In this document: piece after piece, positions 59,106 to 64,000 of the stretch
Numbering within the stretch: the stretch's first letter is position 1
Layout of the letters: every line of letters starts with the position of its first letter
DNA from: Rosa chinensis
Taxonomy: Eukaryota; Streptophyta; Magnoliopsida; Rosales; Rosaceae
Length of the DNA: 64,000 nt
NCBI RefSeq assembly: GCF_002994745.2
Contig: NC_037091.1
Location: 36,903,612 to 36,967,611, forward strand
Direction: 5' to 3'
The notes under the pieces: generated by a model
Seen by the model: only the letters and a program-made list of their open reading frames with translations
Databases searched by the model: none
What the model was told of the DNA's origin: nothing
Translations under genes and position numbers: made by a program

Positions 59106-59873
59106 GGTAAATTTTTGGTACCGTTGCTGGGGATTAAATTCTATTAATTTCTTGATAATTGGCATTGGAAATTGTAAATATGTAATTAAAATTGTTTTCG
59201 AGATTTTTGATTGATGGTAATTTGTTGGAGTTTAATTTTAATTATGAGTTGATGTTGATTGGAATAGGTGAAGTCTCTTTTGTTAATATTAGCCTAAACC
59301 CTTTAAGGGCACCTAGTCTAGATCCCTTAAAGTTGAGGGCAGCTTTTATTAACACTTGTTGAACTATCTTCACACTTGTGGAATTTCTTATCTTAGTAAG
59401 TATAGCCTATGTGGAGTGGTGTCTAGAAAGGGGACAACGTCCATAACGGGTTTTGAATTCAGAAGTGCATACAATTGGGCCTAAACCACTATGTGGGAGT
59501 AGCTCAATCCAAAATGAGTTCTACCTCTTGTGTTCATCCTCCCCCACCTGGCCATTTCAGTAAGGTTGCCCAAAAGATTTGAAAGGAATCTTGTGTCTAG
59601 ATGACTATACTTGGACCGCACGTTCGATCAATTGAAAGCTTGTGGTTGAATTTAAATTCTTATAAGTTGATTGATTTCATAAATCCACCCCTAAAATTGT
59701 AAAAACCTGTTTTATACTTACACCATACTTGTTGTAATTATATAAAATACTTGTATGTTTGTATTGTTGTATATGTGAGACGTTTACTTGAATAAAATAA
59801 TTAATTTGTATTTCTTTTATTGTATAGTTTACTAACTTATTTAATTTTTTAATATTGTTCAGGATTTCCATGA

Positions 59874-61475
59874 ATGTCCGAGCCTTCTAAAATCCCTAAT
59901 GCACGAGAGATTGAAGAAAGACTTGCACGTTTGAAGAATCCTCCACAACTTGAATACAGAAGACCTTCTCCTTTGAAATTCAAGCCATACACATTTAACG
60001 ATCAAGGGAAGAGGATCTTACATTCTTCAGAGGAATCCACATCACCTACACCTACTCCATCTCCACCATCTTTGACGCCATCACCTTTGGTTTCGTCCAA
60101 TTCACTCTCACCTCGGATCACACCACCTCTCTCACCTTCACCAACTTATATGCCACCCCCTGAAGAAGAAGAGCACGAAATGGCTGGTCTTGGAGGAAAT
60201 AATGAGGCTAATCAGAGTATAAAGGACCTCTCTACATCCACTGCCGAAGAAGGGCTTCCTTTTTCCATTGTTTTCCCAGCTGCTGCAGAGGGCAAGTCTG
60301 CCAACTTTGAGATTAAGGGTGGACTTCTTCATCGTATACCTACATTTCATGGACTCTCCATGGAGGATCCTAACAAGCATGTGAAGGAGTTTCAATTTGT
60401 AGTTGGAAGTATGACGCCACCTGAGGCAGATGAGAACATTTTCAAGATAAAGACATTCCTTTTTTCCTTAGCTGATAGAGCCAAAGATTGGTTATATGAA
60501 CTTCTAGATGGACATGTCACTTCTTGGGACGCCATGATGAAGGCATTTCTAGAAAAATTCTTCCATGCTTCAAGAGTTATTGCTATGAGGAAGAAGATTA
60601 CTGGGATTCAACAGGCTAAAGATGAGTCATATCCTGCGTACTACGAAAGGTTTAAATCCCTTTTGGCGCAATGTCCCCAACACAAGTTCAAGGATGAAAG
60701 CCTCTTGCAATATTTTTATGAGGGTTTGCTCCTTCTTGAACGCCAAATGTTAGATGCTGCTAGTGGAGGTACTTTTGTGGACAAGACTCCCGCTCAAGGG
60801 AAGGAATTGATTGCTAATAGGGCTTCCAATACTCAACAATATAAGGGCATTAGGGCTACAACTCGTCAAGTGAAGGAAGTGACACTTAATTCGGATCTCA
60901 ATGCTAGGTTGGATAAGCTTACTTCTCTTATGTCACAAGTGTTAACACCAAAAGTCCAGGGAGTAGCTCAAGTTTGTGGGGTATGCTCTACTCAAGGGCA
61001 CATGACTGATCAATGTCCCTAATTGATAGATAATGGTGGATGGGAAAGTGCTAACTACTTAGGGTTTCAGAACCAGAATCAAGGGCAAGCTCGTCCAAGG
61101 AATGACCCTTTCTCCAACACCTACAATCCAAGTTGGAGGGATCACCCTAACTTTAGGTGGAGGGATAATGATAACGTTCAAAGTGCTAATCAGAACACCT
61201 ACAACAGAGGACCTCAGGGAGCATTTTATCAGAGACCACAAGCTCCTCCTCAAGCTCAAGGAACATCCCCTAATTATGGCAAGATTATTGAGACGCTTAA
61301 TTCCTCAACTCAAGCTTTGATTCAAGGGCAACAGAACCATGGAAAGGATATAGCGGATTTGAAGAAGCAAATGGGGCAAGCGGTGGACTTTACGACCAAG
61401 TTCCATGAACAAGGGAAGCTTCCAAGCAACACAATTCCAAATCCAAAGGGAGGCTTTGAAGGCACCAACACTTAA
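59874..61475 (+). pseudogene. Gypsy gag, long and nearly intact, with one internal stop
   Basis: The frame starts at ATG 59874 and is open for 382 codons to TAA 61020-61022. It then continues in the same frame for 150 codons to TAA 61473-61475. It has a Pro/Ser-rich N-terminal part, the retrotransposon gag domain (FKIKTFLFSLADRAKDWLYE, MKAFLEKFFHASR, YYERFKSLLAQCPQH), and a zinc knuckle CGVCSTQGHMTDQC. The C-terminal part is Asn/Gln-rich (ANYLGFQNQNQGQARPRND) and ends in a short helical stretch. The stop falls immediately after the knuckle. Gag would build the particle. With no pol, any movement needs proteins from another element. Confidence 0.88.
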
Positions 61476-61708
61476 GGAGCAAAAGGAAGACCACGTCTAG
61501 GCTGAGAAGACATTAAAACCAAGCGCTACGAGACACCCCAAAGAAACCAGATTTGATCTCTTTATCTTTCTCTTTTATTTTCGTTAGTTTTGATTTTTGG
61601 AACAATTTTTGATTAGTTTGTTTTGTAATTTTTGGTTATTCAATAAAGTTGGTTCGTGATTATTCTCTTAGATGCTTATCTTGTGCTTTGTATGCTTTGA
61701 ATTGTTTT

Positions 61709-61746
61709 ACATTGAGGACAATGTATGATTAAGTGTAGGGGGAAGG
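61709..61746 (+). promoter_or_regulatory. Hairpin plus purine tract of the Gypsy element
   Basis: ACATTGAGGACAATGT (61709-61724) is a perfect 6-base stem with an AGGA loop. It is followed by TTAAGTGTAGGGGGAAGG. The motif 'ACATTGAGGACAATGT...TTAAGTGTGGGGG' recurs in plant Athila-like elements, to my knowledge. The purine tract could prime plus-strand synthesis. Confidence 0.6.
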
Positions 61747-62385
61747 TTAATGTTAACTTTGTTGATTTTAGGTTTTTCTTTTAGGTTAGTTAAAAATCGG
61801 AAAATCCAAAAAAAAAATAAATAAATAAAAAATCGTTTTAGGTTTTATTTGTAGGAGTTGAAATTGTTTTTGGGTTTTGTTTGAGTTTTTTTTGTTTTGT
61901 TTTTGAGTCTTAGGATTGCCCTTTCAACTGTCTAGGATGAGTTTATATCTTTGAAAGCATGTCTAAAAGATGATCACAGGATTGAGATGAAGTTTGTTGA
62001 CATGGTACAGATTATGAGCATGCTTAAACAAGTTTTGATTCAAAATAACCTATGTGAGAATTTGAGCCATGTACCTTTTTCTTTTGAGTGATTAGTATTA
62101 TATACTTTGTGTATATTCTTATTTTCTTTGCAATGCTTAGATGATCTCATTATCTTTCATTTGATTGATTACATGCCATAGCTCTTTAATGGACTAGAGA
62201 ATGTAGAATTCACTTTTATACTTGTTGAAACTTTTATCAATATATATCCCTGATTTTCACTACACCAAAAACTGCATCACACAACGGTGATCACACAACG
62301 GAGAACAAATCCTTTGTTGTCTGTTGACGACAATTGAATCATACAACACATTTAATAAATTTTCATTGTATAAAGATGCTCAAAT

Positions 62386-62437
62386 TCTAAAACTTGTAGT
62401 TAGGAGGTGATTCTAAAACTTGTAGTTAGGAGGTGAT
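62386..62437 (+). repeat. Tandem duplication in the CACTA end, 26-base unit, two copies
   Basis: TTCTAAAACTTGTAGTTAGG followed by AGGTGA occurs twice in direct succession. Confidence 0.9.
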
Positions 62438-63619
62438 GGCACAACAGAAAGAAAGGTTATCTATTGTCTGAATGAAGAAAAAAGACAGGCATATTTCCCT
62501 CCTACCATTGAGTCAAATTTGGCTCCAAATTGTATCCTAGATGCCATTAAATTGGACAACAGTTTAGTTACTTCCGTTGTAGGAGTATACTTGCAAATCA
62601 TCATATAATGGTTTTTAATGTGATGTTGTGCAAGTGAGTACCAAAATTTGGAGCGATGGCTCCAAAATGACATTCATTCCCCTCAAAACGGGAAAATTTG
62701 ACTTCAATTATTTGTTATGCTTGCAAGTTCTAACAACAGAATGAACTATTTCTGTTGTGTGAATGAGAAATGACTAGCCTAAGAGCCAAACCTAACATTT
62801 CGATTGCAGAGGCGGGAAATTTCCATTTTATTCCTTCAATGATGTAACAAAGCAGACAATGTAAATGTCTCTATACGTTGTCTGAGGAAGAAAGAAAATT
62901 TTTTTTTTTTTAATGCCTTAGACAACTCGACATCGAGAGAAAAACTGGAGGGCACACTTAATGCCTCAATATTTTCTTTAGCCGTCTTTCAACTCAAGAG
63001 AAAACCCCGAGCTTTTGTTCATGCCATCTTCTCACCATCGTACGAAAACACTTCTAACCATCACAAATCACCATCTTCTCCCAAACCCCGAGCTTTGTAG
63101 TCTGGATTAGCTTTTGTTGGGTTAGATTAGGGTTCGAGTTGGGTTAGATTTGGAGTTTTAGTTCTACTAAAAAGAAGGATTGAGTTCTCACTAATCGAGT
63201 TAGGTTCTGCTCGATTGGGGTTCTACTCGATTAGGGTTCTAGTTGGGATTGAGTTATCATTACATTCTGCTGAGAAGGAGGTTCGAGTTATCACCAATCG
63301 ATTTGGGTTCGAGTTTCTGAAATCCTTGCGATTGGTGAGTTAAATTTGAAATTTCATTGTTGCTCTTCAGGTTTTAAATTTTGCGAATAAGTTCATTAAT
63401 TGTCTTTGTTCGTTTGGTTCTCAAGAACATTCAATTGGTTTACTCTATCTGAGTTTGAAAAGCATTTGCTGGGTTCTGTATTGTTGGTGAGTACTTTTCT
63501 GAAACTGTAGCTATTAATTCTGAATTCGATTTTTGGTATTGTTGTCATGTGCTTGTATTTGAATTTTGATGCTTTCATATTGTGGTTATTCTTTAACGCA
63601 TATTTGCTATGCTATTTTT

Positions 63620-63895
63620 TATTGTGGTTATTGTTTAATTCATTTTTCTGTGTTAAGCTTTTTGGGATGAATTAGTTTGAGCTTTATGGAATATAGTGAC
63701 TGTTTTGTGTATTATGGTTATTCATTAATTCATTTTGCTTTATATATTAAGACTTTTGGGATGAATGAGGTTGAACTTTATGGAACATAGTGACTGTTGT
63801 GTGTACTGTAGTTATTCATTAATTCATTTTGCTTTGTTTGGTAAGATTTTTGAGATGAATTTAGGTTGAGCTTTATGTAACATGGTGAATGCAAG
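63620..63895 (+). repeat. Minisatellite, three units of 90-94 bases
   Basis: Each unit contains GTTATT, TTAATTCATTTT, GGGATGAAT (GAGATGAAT in the third), GAGCTTTATG (GAACTTTATG in the second) and CATAGTGACTG-like sequence (altered in the third). Units start near 63620, 63710 and 63804. The repeat lies inside the CACTA element. Confidence 0.8.
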
Positions 63896-64000
63896 TGGTT
63901 GTGAAGTAAAACAGTAACATGTGATTGTGCTTTTGTTTGTTATGATTTTGTTTAGGGTTGTGATATAGAAGGTTTATTTGTGATGTAGATGGATAGGTCA

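Larger units (their letters stand above)
57111..62257 (+). mobile_element. Athila-like Ty3/Gypsy element with gag but no pol; 3' part cut off by a CACTA element
   Basis: The left part (from about 57111, boundary uncertain) behaves as a long 5' LTR ending at about 59105. A primer-binding site TGGTACCGTTGCTGGGGA (59116-59133) resembles the TGGCGCCGTTGCCGGGGA of Athila/Tat elements. A single gag frame follows (59874-61475). Then comes non-coding DNA with the motif ACATTGAGGACAATGT and a purine tract TAGGGGGAAGG, but no protease, reverse transcriptase or integrase. The 3' LTR is not reached before the CACTA end at 62258. Confidence 0.78.
62258..64000. mobile_element. CACTA (En/Spm-type) transposon, left end; continues beyond the window
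   Basis: The terminus CACTACACCAAAAACTGC is the hallmark CACTA start. It is followed by subterminal repeats such as CACACAACGG, TACAACACA and TTGTTGTCTG within the first 200 bases. The would-be 3-base target duplication is TTT (62255-62257), but the other end is outside the window. No transposase coding region is visible in the included 1.7 kb, which may be 5' non-coding sequence with an intron-like part. Confidence 0.82.

Noticed and set aside
62258..64000. CRISPR-like repeat arrangement in the CACTA end
   Set aside because: The repeats are subterminal transposon motifs and a three-unit minisatellite, without regular spacers, in a plant genome.

Overview
The window is nuclear DNA of a flowering plant, most likely a eudicot and possibly a member of the rose family. 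The evidence is spliced genes with GT-AG introns, a chloroplast-targeted enzyme, and many plant-type retrotransposons and DNA transposons. The family-level placement is an inference from the general look of the genes and repeats. No bacterial features, CRISPR arrays or convincing tRNA or rRNA genes were seen.

Three host genes are clear. At the left edge is the C-terminal part of a GH17 beta-1,3-glucanase (2-544, +). From 7931 to 19889 (+) lies a complete 18-exon acyl-activating enzyme, an AAE15/AAE16-like plastid long-chain acyl-[acyl-carrier-protein] ligase whose exons join in phase to give 732 residues. From 49268 down to 46777 (-) lies a complete six-exon GDSL esterase/lipase of the CPRD49-like group (251 residues). 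Gene debris includes a sucrose-phosphate synthase fragment (40865-41204, -), a second copy of the 3' end of the acyl-activating enzyme gene (21229-21580), and an unrecognised broken coding piece (22803-23512).

The rest is mostly transposable elements. Region 3.9-7.3 kb holds a LINE 3' fragment, a Harbinger-associated NAM-like pseudogene and a foldback element. Region 25.3-35.7 kb holds a MULE with a 9-bp target duplication, a full-length but dead Copia element with both LTRs, and a second MULE that carries an exon fragment of a CCCH/tRNA methyltransferase-like gene (a Pack-MULE). Region 36-46.2 kb holds further foldback elements, tandem duplications, a LINE fragment with a 17-bp target duplication, and an element with only LINE-type ORF1 and a 15-bp target duplication. 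Region 49.6-56.0 kb holds another foldback element and a second Copia copy that lacks its protease and almost all of its 5' LTR. Region 57.1-62.3 kb holds an Athila-like Gypsy element with gag but no pol. It is interrupted at 62258 by the end of a CACTA transposon that runs out of the window.

I found no convincing new biological system. The observations most worth following are a stop codon shared by both Copia integrases, the Pack-MULE gene capture, a foldback family with 9-10 bp target duplications, and non-autonomous elements that keep only gag or only ORF1.
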